The position numbers were made by a program, and so were the translations under genes. From contig JAHFAB010000020.1 of assembly GCA_023250795.1 (NCBI GenBank), forward strand, positions 1 to 12,234: 12,234 bases of DNA. Direction: 5' to 3'. Shown here in pieces: positions 6,356 through 12,234 of the stretch. Origin of the DNA: Bacteriovoracaceae bacterium (GTDB taxonomy: Bacteria; Bdellovibrionota; UBA1018). Position 1 is the stretch's first letter, and each line of letters opens with the position of its first letter. A model generated the notes under the pieces. The model ran no database searches and was not told the DNA's origin. It saw nothing but the letters and a program-made list of their open reading frames with translations.

Positions 6356-7200
6356 GCGTTTTTTAAAAACTTGAGAAGGCTCTTTTTTTCAACACTGAGA
6401 CAAGATTCAGGCGTCAGAACAGCTCCTTCGAGCGCTTGGCGACACTGACAGGTTTGGCTTTCTTGTGGACTGGTGATGATTTGTTTTAAAATCTTCTGAA
6501 CTTTCTGCAAGTTCAGCTTATACCGAGAGATGATTTGTTCTGTAGACGCGTGCTGCGCGGGGTCCTCTAGCCAACAATCATAATCCGTCACGACTGAGAT
6601 CGTGCAATAGCAAAGCCCGGCCTCCCTTGCGAGATAGACCTCTGGAACATTTGTCATCCCCACCAAGTGGCATTCTGATTTTCTAAAAAAATGGCTTTCG
6701 GCTTTATTGCCAAGCCTTGGACCTTCGACACAGGCATAGGTTTTTCCGATATGAACCTGAACATCTAAAGACTCGGCAATGGATTTTATTTTACGAGAAA
6801 GACTGAGACAGGTCGGCTCTGCTGTAGAAATATGAGCCACTAGACCGTCTCCAAAAAAAGTATGCACTCGTTTTCCCTTTGTGAAGTCGAGGTACTGACT
6901 GGGAACAGCGAGATCGCCTGGGCGAATTTCTTCCGTAAGACTTCCCACTGCGGAAACACTCAAAACCCGCTCTACTCCGACTGACTTCAATGCCCAAATA
7001 TTGGCCAGGTAATTAATTTCACTCGGCAAAAGTTCATGATGGATCCCATGTCTGGGAAGAAAAGCCACTTTTTCTGATTCGTATTTTCCTAAGACTAGCG
7101 GAGCTGAGGGCTGACCAAAAGGAGTTTGAATTTTTTTTTCTTCCAGCTGCGTCAAACCTTCCATACTGTAGAGGCCTGTTCCGCCGATAATTCCGATCAC
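6352..7200 (-). CDS. mtnP: S-methyl-5'-thioadenosine phosphorylase
   Basis: Phosphorolyses methylthioadenosine, the by-product of polyamine synthesis, to adenine and methylthioribose 1-phosphate for methionine salvage. The motifs are those of the MTAP branch of purine nucleoside phosphorylases: GGTGLY (6-11) in the phosphate site, RHGIHH (50-55), SAVGSL (83-88), VEGPR (158-162), GMTNVPEVYLAREAG (181-195) and TDYDCW (205-210). The start is set at GTG 7200. The sequence VIGIIGGTGLY is the natural N-terminus, GGAGG precedes it by 4 nt, and GTG overlaps the upstream TGA as GTGA. A longer frame to 7263 adds 21 unlikely residues. The length of 282 is typical. The C-terminal CQCRQALEGAV segment follows the usual MTAP end pattern. 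Confidence 0.9.
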   Translation of the reverse strand: MIGIIGGTGLYSMEGLTQLEEKKIQTPFGQPSAPLVLGKYESEKVAFLPRHGIHHELLPSEINYLANIWALKSVGVERVLSVSAVGSLTEEIRPGDLAVPSQYLDFTKGKRVHTFFGDGLVAHISTAEPTCLSLSRKIKSIAESLDVQVHIGKTYACVEGPRLGNKAESHFFRKSECHLVGMTNVPEVYLAREAGLCYCTISVVTDYDCWLEDPAQHASTEQIISRYKLNLQKVQKILKQIITSPQESQTCQCRQALEGAVLTPESCLSVEKKSLLKFLKNA

Positions 7201-8246
7201 AGGACCTCCACTCCCGCAAAATCGAAAATAAACTGACTCCCAAAAGCCTTTGAGGGAGTCCACGCTCCAGCCTGCACGCCGCCCTCCAAAACCTTCTGAA
7301 CTGCAGTCACTGAAGTCTGAACAGTGAGCGAGTATCCCTCTGGCACTTTTAGGCGCATTTCCAAGGTTTTTTTAGAATCAGAGATTTCTCCCCACAAAAT
7401 GCAATACGAATTTTTTCTTTCTGCCTCTGTCGGGCCTTTCACCATAGCCTCTACCGCTTTTTTCAACCCGTGCTGGATGAGCGGAATGCCCAATGGTTTT
7501 TTCATGTACCGCAACACTTTCATGAAGAGGACAGCACGAGGTGTAGTGCGCAAATAGATTTCTATGTTTGGGATTCCCGTAGAATAATAAGCCGTAGAAA
7601 TATCACCCCAAGGAATAGTGACAGCAAGTTCAGGTTTCCGATTAAACTGAATCTCCCTCACTTTATAGGCTGAAGGAACTTTTTCAATTTTTCCTGCTTT
7701 TCTCACAGCCCCACCCTGAGACAGGCCCTCGACCATGGTTTTTGCCGTACCTTGAGAAACACCTCCAGTAGATTTGAAACCCATCGACAGATGAGTTGCA
7801 TCCAGCATTTTTTCTTTGAGCATGAGTGCAAGGCAATCCGAAGGCACAACATCAAAGCCCACTCCAGGAATTGCAACGATCCCTGCTTCACGAATTGCTG
7901 AGTTTTTAGAATGAACGCCCTCAAATACAGAGACCTCCCCTGTGATATCGAGATAATGCGTTTTGGTTTTCAGACATGCCTCGAGCATCGGCCCACTCGT
8001 CTGAGAAAATGGCCCTGCACAATGCAGAACTAAGTCCATGCCTTTCAAATTTTCGGCTATATTTTCGCTCGAATCACACGAGAAAATCCTCGTTTCCAAA
8101 CCCAACTCCTGACCTAAAGCTTTACAAGAATCACTCCTTCCCGCCAAAACCGGGATAAGCCCCCGCGACTTCGCCTCTTTTGCTATCAGTGAGCCTGTAT
8201 AACCATTAGCGCCATAAATCATCCATTTGTTGTTTTTCGACGTCAT
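7197..8246 (-). CDS. Saccharopine dehydrogenase-like NAD(P)-binding reductase
   Basis: The 349 residues belong to the saccharopine dehydrogenase/trans-acting enoyl reductase superfamily. MIYGANGYTGSLIAKEAKSRG (residues 9-29) is the dinucleotide-binding motif with GxxGYTG, then VLAGRS. LVLHCAGPFSQTSGPMLEAC and THYLDITGE follow, and AIPGVGFDVVPSD is a family hallmark. The substrate is not deducible: members act on amino-acid, lipid or unknown substrates. It is the first gene of a four-gene minus-strand cluster with mtnP, a glycosyltransferase and a ComF-type gene. The start at ATG 8246 has no clear Shine-Dalgarno; Met9 (8222) is an alternative but would sit directly before the nucleotide-binding motif. 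Confidence 0.82.
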   Translation of the reverse strand: MTSKNNKWMIYGANGYTGSLIAKEAKSRGLIPVLAGRSDSCKALGQELGLETRIFSCDSSENIAENLKGMDLVLHCAGPFSQTSGPMLEACLKTKTHYLDITGEVSVFEGVHSKNSAIREAGIVAIPGVGFDVVPSDCLALMLKEKMLDATHLSMGFKSTGGVSQGTAKTMVEGLSQGGAVRKAGKIEKVPSAYKVREIQFNRKPELAVTIPWGDISTAYYSTGIPNIEIYLRTTPRAVLFMKVLRYMKKPLGIPLIQHGLKKAVEAMVKGPTEAERKNSYCILWGEISDSKKTLEMRLKVPEGYSLTVQTSVTAVQKVLEGGVQAGAWTPSKAFGSQFIFDFAGVEVL

Positions 8247-8254
8247 AGTGGGGC

Positions 8255-8286
8255 AGTACTACTTCTTCTGGAGAAGTAATACTATA
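8255..8286 (-). promoter_or_regulatory. Dyad overlapping a -10-like box before the reductase operon
   Basis: AGTACTACTTCT (8255-8266) and AGAAGTAATACT (8272-8283) are inverted with one mismatch around a 5-nt centre. On the minus strand TATAGT (8286-8281) is a near-consensus -10 box, overlapping the dyad. A start would be near 8274, about 28 nt before the reductase ATG. This layout fits a repressor operator; a 5'UTR hairpin is less likely because the -10 box is inside. No convincing -35 is seen: CTGACA is 20 nt away. There is no T-tract, so it is not a terminator for the toxin gene. Confidence 0.35.
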
Positions 8287-8308
8287 GAAATGTCGAGTGT
8301 GATTCTTG

Positions 8309-9553
8309 TCAGAGGGTAGGCCTCACTGACCGGAATTGATGAACGGGTAAATGTCCTGCAGATGTAATTTCGATTATAAACTTTGGAATAAACGTTTTTT
8401 TCGTGATTTTGACACTTTGAATTTTATCCCAACTGTAGGCTTGAGATTCGCGATTATTTATTTGAACTGTTTGCAACAATAGATGACCATCAGAACTTCG
8501 TGCAAATGAATAGGGTTCAATATCTTGACAGGTGCCGTTGTAACCAAGTGTTACAATCAAACGATTTGCTGCGGAAAATCGAATACAATCTAAAAATGAT
8601 GTCGCTTTTCCTGGAAGAAAAAGAGAGGATACAGCTTCTTTTTTAACTGCTGATTCTGATTCATTTGCTTTAGAAACTAAAAGTTGATTGAGTTCTTCAA
8701 TTTTCTCTCCTTTTAGCCATTTAAACAGTTGTGGGAGGTCTGATAAAAAGCTTTGAAAATTTGGAAGAATGGGAATTTGATGTTTGAGCTGGGTTTCCCA
8801 TTCAGACTGAAGAAAGTGCCAATTGTCATGTTTTTCAACTGATTTTATTGTTGGAATGGCAACCCCACGCAGAGCACATTTTTTTTCAAGTGTTGAGTAG
8901 ACGACATCCCGATCAGGCTCAAGATCCATCCTGCGATGTAGGTGAATCACATCATAAAGATCGCGAGGTCTAAGACGTTGAGCAAGTGCTCTTATTTTTT
9001 CTGCAAAAACTTCTTCATAATGATAAGCCGAAATCAAGAATCCACTCGATGGATTATCTGAATAACGATGTTCTACTTGTTTAATCACAGCTGGAAGCAC
9101 AAGTGGTTCATCAAGAGTGAGATCAATTTTTATTCTTTGCATTTGAGCAAGACCTACATTTGGTCTTACCGGACCACGGTATTTGATACCACCTTGAATA
9201 GAATATGCCCCGCGAGGAGTTCTGAACATTTCAAATTCTATTGAAGCTTTTTGGAATTCCATTCCAGATGCTTCATAAATGAGATCAGAAATATCTGCAA
9301 AAATATGGTTCAACTCATCAACTGTAGGAGGGGTTTTTCCACAAAAACTAAAATCAAGGTCTTCAGAAAATCGATAGGTTTCAAAATAACATTTTTTTAG
9401 ACAAGTGCCACCTTTAAAAACCCAACTATTTTTAGTGAATGGATGTTGAAAAATACCCATAAGTAGCCATCCAAGTGCATAATCTTTTTCGACCACTGTA
9501 TTAGCAAGTGAAACCTGTGCTGCAACTTCACGAATCTCATCTATATTAATCAC
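8309..9553 (-). CDS. abiEii: AbiEii-type nucleotidyltransferase toxin with extra C-terminal domain
   Basis: Toxin of a type IV toxin-antitoxin system. Family knowledge: AbiEii proteins are GTP-binding polymerase-beta-fold nucleotidyltransferases that arrest growth and can abort phage infection. Motifs: EKD at 22-24; FKGGTCLKK (46-54) with the GGT signature; RFSEDLDFSF (61-70) with the metal-binding D65/D67; KID at 142-144; and EEVFAEKIRALAQRLRPRDLYD (180-201). The toxin core ends near residue 290. The rest (316-395) is an extra region with IRFSAANRLIVTLGYNG, DIEPYSFARSSDGHLLLQ and WDKIQSVKITKKTFIPKF, which by eye resembles a WYL-type sensing domain. The length of 414 exceeds the usual ~300. 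The start is GTG 9553 with GGGGGA just upstream, overlapping the antitoxin stop by 8 nt. Confidence 0.85.
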   Translation of the reverse strand: MINIDEIREVAAQVSLANTVVEKDYALGWLLMGIFQHPFTKNSWVFKGGTCLKKCYFETYRFSEDLDFSFCGKTPPTVDELNHIFADISDLIYEASGMEFQKASIEFEMFRTPRGAYSIQGGIKYRGPVRPNVGLAQMQRIKIDLTLDEPLVLPAVIKQVEHRYSDNPSSGFLISAYHYEEVFAEKIRALAQRLRPRDLYDVIHLHRRMDLEPDRDVVYSTLEKKCALRGVAIPTIKSVEKHDNWHFLQSEWETQLKHQIPILPNFQSFLSDLPQLFKWLKGEKIEELNQLLVSKANESESAVKKEAVSSLFLPGKATSFLDCIRFSAANRLIVTLGYNGTCQDIEPYSFARSSDGHLLLQTVQINNRESQAYSWDKIQSVKITKKTFIPKFIIEITSAGHLPVHQFRSVRPTL

Positions 9554-10364
9554 AGAGTCCCCCTTTCTTCCATTTTAGAGGAACCCAGAGTCCCCATGAT
9601 GTAATCAAGGCGTCCCCAGGAACTGATGGATCGACTTGGGAATAGCCGGTCTTTATTTTAGAGTGAAATTTTTCAATCCAATCTACCTCTTTAGGATATT
9701 TTTTTTCAAAAATGAATCCAATGCGCTTGAAAATAGCTGTGTTTTTCATTCGAATGCCGTAATCATAAAGCAACTTTATATTTTTATGTTCAGAAGTCAT
9801 GTATCGGTCTAATATGTCAATCGCGATTCTGATGCCGCCGACAGTTGCTGGATCATTAAAGGAATCTATAATAGTCTTCGTTGGATCAGAAACCTCTACC
9901 TTATGATGTTCGATCCAAATCGATTTAATACCAAAGAGACGTTCAGGTTTTATAACTTTTAATTTGAACGTTACTCCTTTGAGGTTCATTTCCAGATTGT
10001 TATTTCTTTTTGTAGTTAAGACCATTACTGAATTAAAAATCTGCTCAGTAAAATCCCAGTGTTCTGCCGCACTCCAACCACCTACGTAACAAGGTGAGAA
10101 GAGGCTTTTTGCAATCACCCATGGTTCATCAACCATAACATTAGGATTTTCAGTCTGAAGAGGAATGGGAATGTAGACTCCGCGTTTAACTCGAGAAAGC
10201 CAACCTTTGTGTGCCCAATGAGACAAGAGCCAGGCGGCTTTTTTTTGAGTAATTTTAAGAACTACCGCTGCATTTTTGGGTGTAATGATAGGGAGATGTG
10301 CCTTGATCAGCTGCCCTAATTGAAATCGTTCCTTCTTTCCAAGTCCACCTAATTTTACTTCCAT
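9546..10364 (-). CDS. abiEi: AbiEi-type antitoxin and transcriptional regulator
   Basis: The 272-residue antitoxin precedes its toxin, the usual order of type IV AbiE pairs. Residues 13-68 form a winged helix-turn-helix: LIKAHLPIITPKNAAVVLKI and TQKKAAWLLSHWAHKGWLSR, then VKRGVYIPIPL as the wing. The remainder, including EPWVIAKSLFSPCYVGGWSAAEHW and DPTKTIIDSF, is the AbiEi_4-type C-terminal body with antitoxin function. Family knowledge: AbiEi represses its own promoter by binding inverted repeats, and such repeats lie directly upstream here. The last codons overlap the toxin start by 8 nt, so expression is coupled. The start is ATG 10364, with no Shine-Dalgarno and a predicted leader of only about 12 nt. 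Confidence 0.85.
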   Translation of the reverse strand: MEVKLGGLGKKERFQLGQLIKAHLPIITPKNAAVVLKITQKKAAWLLSHWAHKGWLSRVKRGVYIPIPLQTENPNVMVDEPWVIAKSLFSPCYVGGWSAAEHWDFTEQIFNSVMVLTTKRNNNLEMNLKGVTFKLKVIKPERLFGIKSIWIEHHKVEVSDPTKTIIDSFNDPATVGGIRIAIDILDRYMTSEHKNIKLLYDYGIRMKNTAIFKRIGFIFEKKYPKEVDWIEKFHSKIKTGYSQVDPSVPGDALITSWGLWVPLKWKKGGLCD

Positions 10365-10423
10365 ACTATATTTTTACCATTAATAATACATTATTAACAA
10401 ATTAATAGTGAAAAATATATAGT
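10365..10423 (-). promoter_or_regulatory. AT-rich promoter with nested inverted repeats for the AbiE pair
   Basis: TTAATAAT-AC-ATTATTAA (10380-10397) is a near-perfect palindrome with 8-bp arms and a 2-nt centre. It is flanked by an outer inverted repeat, ACTATATTTTT (10365-10375) and AAAAATATATAGT (10411-10423), differing by a 2-nt insertion. On the minus strand TTCACT (10411-10406), 17 nt, TATTAT (10388-10383) forms a plausible promoter, with a start near 10376. The palindrome covers the -10 box, as an autorepressor site would. Assignment to AbiEi is inference from family behaviour. Confidence 0.45.
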
Positions 10424-10486
10424 TAATCTAGTATCTATATGATTTTATTTATTTTTATACCGAGTTAACTTCTCTGTTGTTTCCCT

Positions 10487-10512
10487 ATTCACTTCACCCG
10501 GCTGAAGTGAAT
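10487..10512. repeat. Perfect 10-bp inverted repeat with CCCGGC loop
   Basis: ATTCACTTCA (10487-10496) and TGAAGTGAAT (10503-10512) pair exactly around CCCGGC. It lies between the AbiE promoter and the terminator of the SUMF1-type gene. No run of T follows on either strand, so it is probably an operator or an RNA hairpin rather than a terminator. The remaining bases of the 195-nt gap (10365-10559) hold no gene that I can support. Confidence 0.4.
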
Positions 10513-10543
10513 CAACCCTTATCATTTATTTTTCTCTGTTTAT

Positions 10544-10571
10544 AAAAAAAGCCCGGGAGTTACTGGGCTTT
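10544..10571 (-). terminator. Rho-independent terminator of the SUMF1-type gene
   Basis: Read on the minus strand, AAAGCCC, a 10-nt loop and GGGCTTT form a 7-bp stem followed by TTTT. The left arm uses the last codons of the SUMF1-type gene (AAA GCC CAG TAA), so the stop codon lies in the loop. This terminator separates that gene from the AbiE operon, which therefore has its own promoter. Confidence 0.7.
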
Positions 10572-11189
10572 CCTCAGACGGAAACCAACATACGCGTTGC
10601 TGCCCAGGGGCCCGTCGTCGGAACGAGCGGCAGAACGCAAGTGCCGCGCAGTACTGCCCCAACTACCACCGCGGAGCACGCGGGACGGATCGCCATCCTG
10701 TACTAAAGTCTCTTGAACTTTATCACCATCCTCCTGAGAAACCGCTTGAGTATGGTCATCCTTCAAATATAAATCCAGAACCCAATTGTAGACATTGCCA
10801 TGTACATCATAGAGCCCATTTGGATTAAGCTTCTTGCTCCCTACTCTGGCAGTTTGTGATGCGTTAAAAATAGCATGTTCTTTTAGAGTATTTTCATCAT
10901 ATTCTCCAAACGAATAAGCACTCGTTGTCACTTCTCCCGTTTTTGGATCTCTCCCTCGAGCTGCCAACTCCCACTCTGCCTCTGTTGGAAGACGATAGAG
11001 CTTTGTCTTTTTACTTGGGTCTGCGATCAGGTTTACCGTATTGATAAAACTTTGAACGTTCTTCCAACTTACACTCTCCACTGGGTGGTTCGGGCAAACT
11101 CCGATGACCTTGATTCCTATGTGAAGCACTAAATAGTCGTCTGGACAGTTTTCTTTTTTGCTAAAGCTTGAAGGATTTTCACCCATCAC
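10560..11189 (-). CDS. SUMF1/FGE-sulfatase-domain protein, apparently 5'-truncated
   Basis: The domain is clear: VMGENPSSF, HPVESVSW, YRLPTEAEWELAARG, NPNGLYDVHGNVYNWVLD and RVLRGGSW...GFRL. It is the C-type-lectin-like fold of formylglycine-generating enzyme and its relatives (PvdO, EgtB). The catalytic cysteine pair of true FGE is not present after GGSW (GSTARHLRSAARSDDG), so sulfatase activation is unlikely. The GTG at 11189 and ATG at 11186 encode the V and M of VMGENPS. The codons upstream keep reading VSQPPWTL, which matches the family's VTQ..W segment, until TGA at 11214-11216. Homology thus runs past any usable start, and the first part of the domain is missing. A pseudogene or a recombinant remnant is likely. 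The upstream secreted-protein gene ends in the same frame. Confidence 0.75.
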   Translation of the reverse strand: MMGENPSSFSKKENCPDDYLVLHIGIKVIGVCPNHPVESVSWKNVQSFINTVNLIADPSKKTKLYRLPTEAEWELAARGRDPKTGEVTTSAYSFGEYDENTLKEHAIFNASQTARVGSKKLNPNGLYDVHGNVYNWVLDLYLKDDHTQAVSQEDGDKVQETLVQDGDPSRVLRGGSWGSTARHLRSAARSDDGPLGSNAYVGFRLRKAQ

Positions 11190-11222
11190 TAGCGTCCACG
11201 GGGGCTGACTGACTCAAAAACC

Positions 11223-11954
11223 CTAACCACCCGAAGCAACAATCCCACAAGCCTCTTGTGTTGGGATCACCTGAGAATATCCAAAAGAGGGTCGAGGGTT
11301 GTAACGACGATCTAATTCCACAGCGACAATATAATCAATGTGGTGCTCATAAACATATTGGAAGCATTCATTGAGTACCGCAGAATAGCTGGGTCCACTA
11401 AAAGAAAAGCTTCTTCTTGTCCATGTAGGACCAGGATGTGGGTTGTAAGGTGGGTAAGGATTATAGATTGGAGGAGGCCAGCTACCGCGACGATAGAAAA
11501 CAAAAGTCCCAGAAACAGAGAGCGCTCCATTGCCATGAAATGGGTCATACGATAATGCCGCTCGATTTATTTCATTTTCCACAAGCTGGCAAACTTTTTC
11601 TTCTAAAGTCATTAGAGGAGACTCGTTATAGGTTTTATTTCTAAAATCATAACTAAACCCTTGGTGTAGAGTAAAACGAAACCAGTTTTTATTTTCTGTC
11701 CGATGTGCTGGATTTGCGCTTGTGTCTTGTACGGCCCATACAGCAAGTTCTTTTATTTTTGATATTTTATCTTCGTCAAAATAAAAGGGTACTAAAACCG
11801 ATGATAACTCTTGACTGAGTTTGTTTATATTAACGGGTTGTACTGGATTCACTGGGGGATTTACAGGTGGATTTATCGGACCCCCATTGTGATCAGCAAA
11901 ACTCACTGGACTAGAAATAAATAACAACCCTATAAGTAAAAACTGAGCTTTCAT
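11223..11954 (-). CDS. Secreted proline-rich protein of unknown function
   Basis: The 243 residues begin with a signal peptide, MKAQFLLIGLLFISSPVSFA, with predicted cleavage before DHNGG. A linker PPVNPPVNPVQPVN (about 30-43) follows, then a region with no known motif. A second proline/tyrosine-rich segment, SWPPPIYNPYPPYNPHPGP, lies near residues 157-175. Three cysteines (in KVCQL, NECFQ and EACGI) could form disulfides. Such proteins are usually periplasmic, outer-membrane or surface-exposed. The start is supported by AGGGGGA 7 nt upstream of ATG 11954. It stops 33 nt before the SUMF1-type fragment in the same reading frame, separated from it by two stop codons, which suggests an ancestral connection or a recombination scar. 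Confidence 0.6.
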   Translation of the reverse strand: MKAQFLLIGLLFISSPVSFADHNGGPINPPVNPPVNPVQPVNINKLSQELSSVLVPFYFDEDKISKIKELAVWAVQDTSANPAHRTENKNWFRFTLHQGFSYDFRNKTYNESPLMTLEEKVCQLVENEINRAALSYDPFHGNGALSVSGTFVFYRRGSWPPPIYNPYPPYNPHPGPTWTRRSFSFSGPSYSAVLNECFQYVYEHHIDYIVAVELDRRYNPRPSFGYSQVIPTQEACGIVASGG

Positions 11955-12075
11955 GAAAAAATCCCCCTATTCAAAACCCAGTTCGTTCGTAACAAAAAAA
12001 TGGAGGATTGGCTAGTGGAGAAAATATGGTGGTTGAGAGAAAGTAAAATACCGGTTTTCCAGGCAAACAAGGCAA

Positions 12076-12234
12076 TTAGGGACTGCCTCCTGGGTTCTGT
12101 ATCAGTCGATACAGGCAAGCCGCAACTGGGTCTGATCCCTGGAGTTGCTCAGTGTATCCACAAAGATCAAGAATAAGTTGAACCTCTCTGAGCGAAGTGC
12201 AAACGCTCCTTGCTCTTTTCGGTACTCCTGAGTT
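12076..12234 (-). CDS. Possible 3' end of a minus-strand gene, unknown
   Basis: The minus-strand frame entering at the window's right edge is open for 52 codons and ends with TAA at 12078-12076. The last residues read GYTEQLQGSDPVAACLYRLI and then QNPGGSP, with balanced composition and a helix-like pattern. A second minus frame is also open for much of this length, so the coding call is weak. A perfect 7-bp hairpin (CTGTATC-AGTC-GATACAG, 12097-12114) lies inside. The gap 11955-12075 contains the ribosome-binding site of the secreted-protein gene and nothing else I can support. Confidence 0.25.
   Translation of the reverse strand, partial: NSGVPKRARSVCTSLREVQLILDLCGYTEQLQGSDPVAACLYRLIQNPGGSP

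Noticed and set aside
7201..7263. Extra 21 N-terminal residues for mtnP
   Set aside because: The GTG at 7200 has a good GGAGG, overlaps the previous stop as GTGA and gives the normal N-terminus; the extra residues do not resemble the family.
10560..11189. True formylglycine-generating enzyme
   Set aside because: The catalytic cysteines expected after GGSW are absent and the 5' part of the domain is missing.
12061..12150. tRNA or other structured RNA near the right edge
   Set aside because: A 7-bp hairpin and short stems are present, but no cloverleaf with acceptor stem and T-arm can be drawn.

Overview
The window looks like a piece of a moderately AT-rich Gram-negative chromosome. A Bdellovibrio-like or other delta-type proteobacterium is a tentative guess, based on a DUF507-like protein, an outer-membrane-type lytic transglycosylase lipoprotein and a stand-alone aspartokinase. 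No rRNA, tRNA, CRISPR array or intact transposase is visible.

Left part (1-4969, + strand): the 3' end of a membrane-protein gene, a DUF507-like gene, and a short AT-rich gap. Then comes a 54-codon small membrane or secreted ORF whose stop codon touches a strong Shine-Dalgarno, followed by a MltD-like lytic transglycosylase with a LysM domain. After it lies a 248-bp fold-back element: two perfectly matching 85-bp inverted arms (about 27% GC) around a GC-rich (about 62%), internally folding 78-nt core. Immediately downstream are aspartokinase (lysC), whose start codon sits in a perfect 16-bp palindrome and whose regulatory half is diverged, and a Rossmann-type protein of unknown function.

Middle part (8246 down to 4866, - strand): a tight four-gene cluster. 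It holds a saccharopine-dehydrogenase-like reductase, methylthioadenosine phosphorylase (mtnP), a TIGR04283-like family 2 glycosyltransferase and a ComF-family phosphoribosyltransferase. The junctions are GTGA, ATGA and an 8-nt gap. Its last gene overlaps the tail of the convergent + strand Rossmann gene by 104 nt.

Right part (10364 down to 8309, - strand): a type IV toxin-antitoxin pair. The AbiEi-like winged-helix antitoxin overlaps the AbiEii nucleotidyltransferase toxin by 8 nt, behind a very AT-rich promoter with nested inverted repeats. The toxin has an extra C-terminal domain that resembles a WYL-type fold. Upstream of the pair are a SUMF1/FGE-sulfatase-type gene that appears to have lost its 5' end, a secreted proline-rich protein of unknown function, and possibly the 3' end of one more gene at the edge.

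The most unusual items are the fold-back element, the toxin fusion, the beheaded SUMF1 gene and the aspartokinase with its diverged regulatory half.
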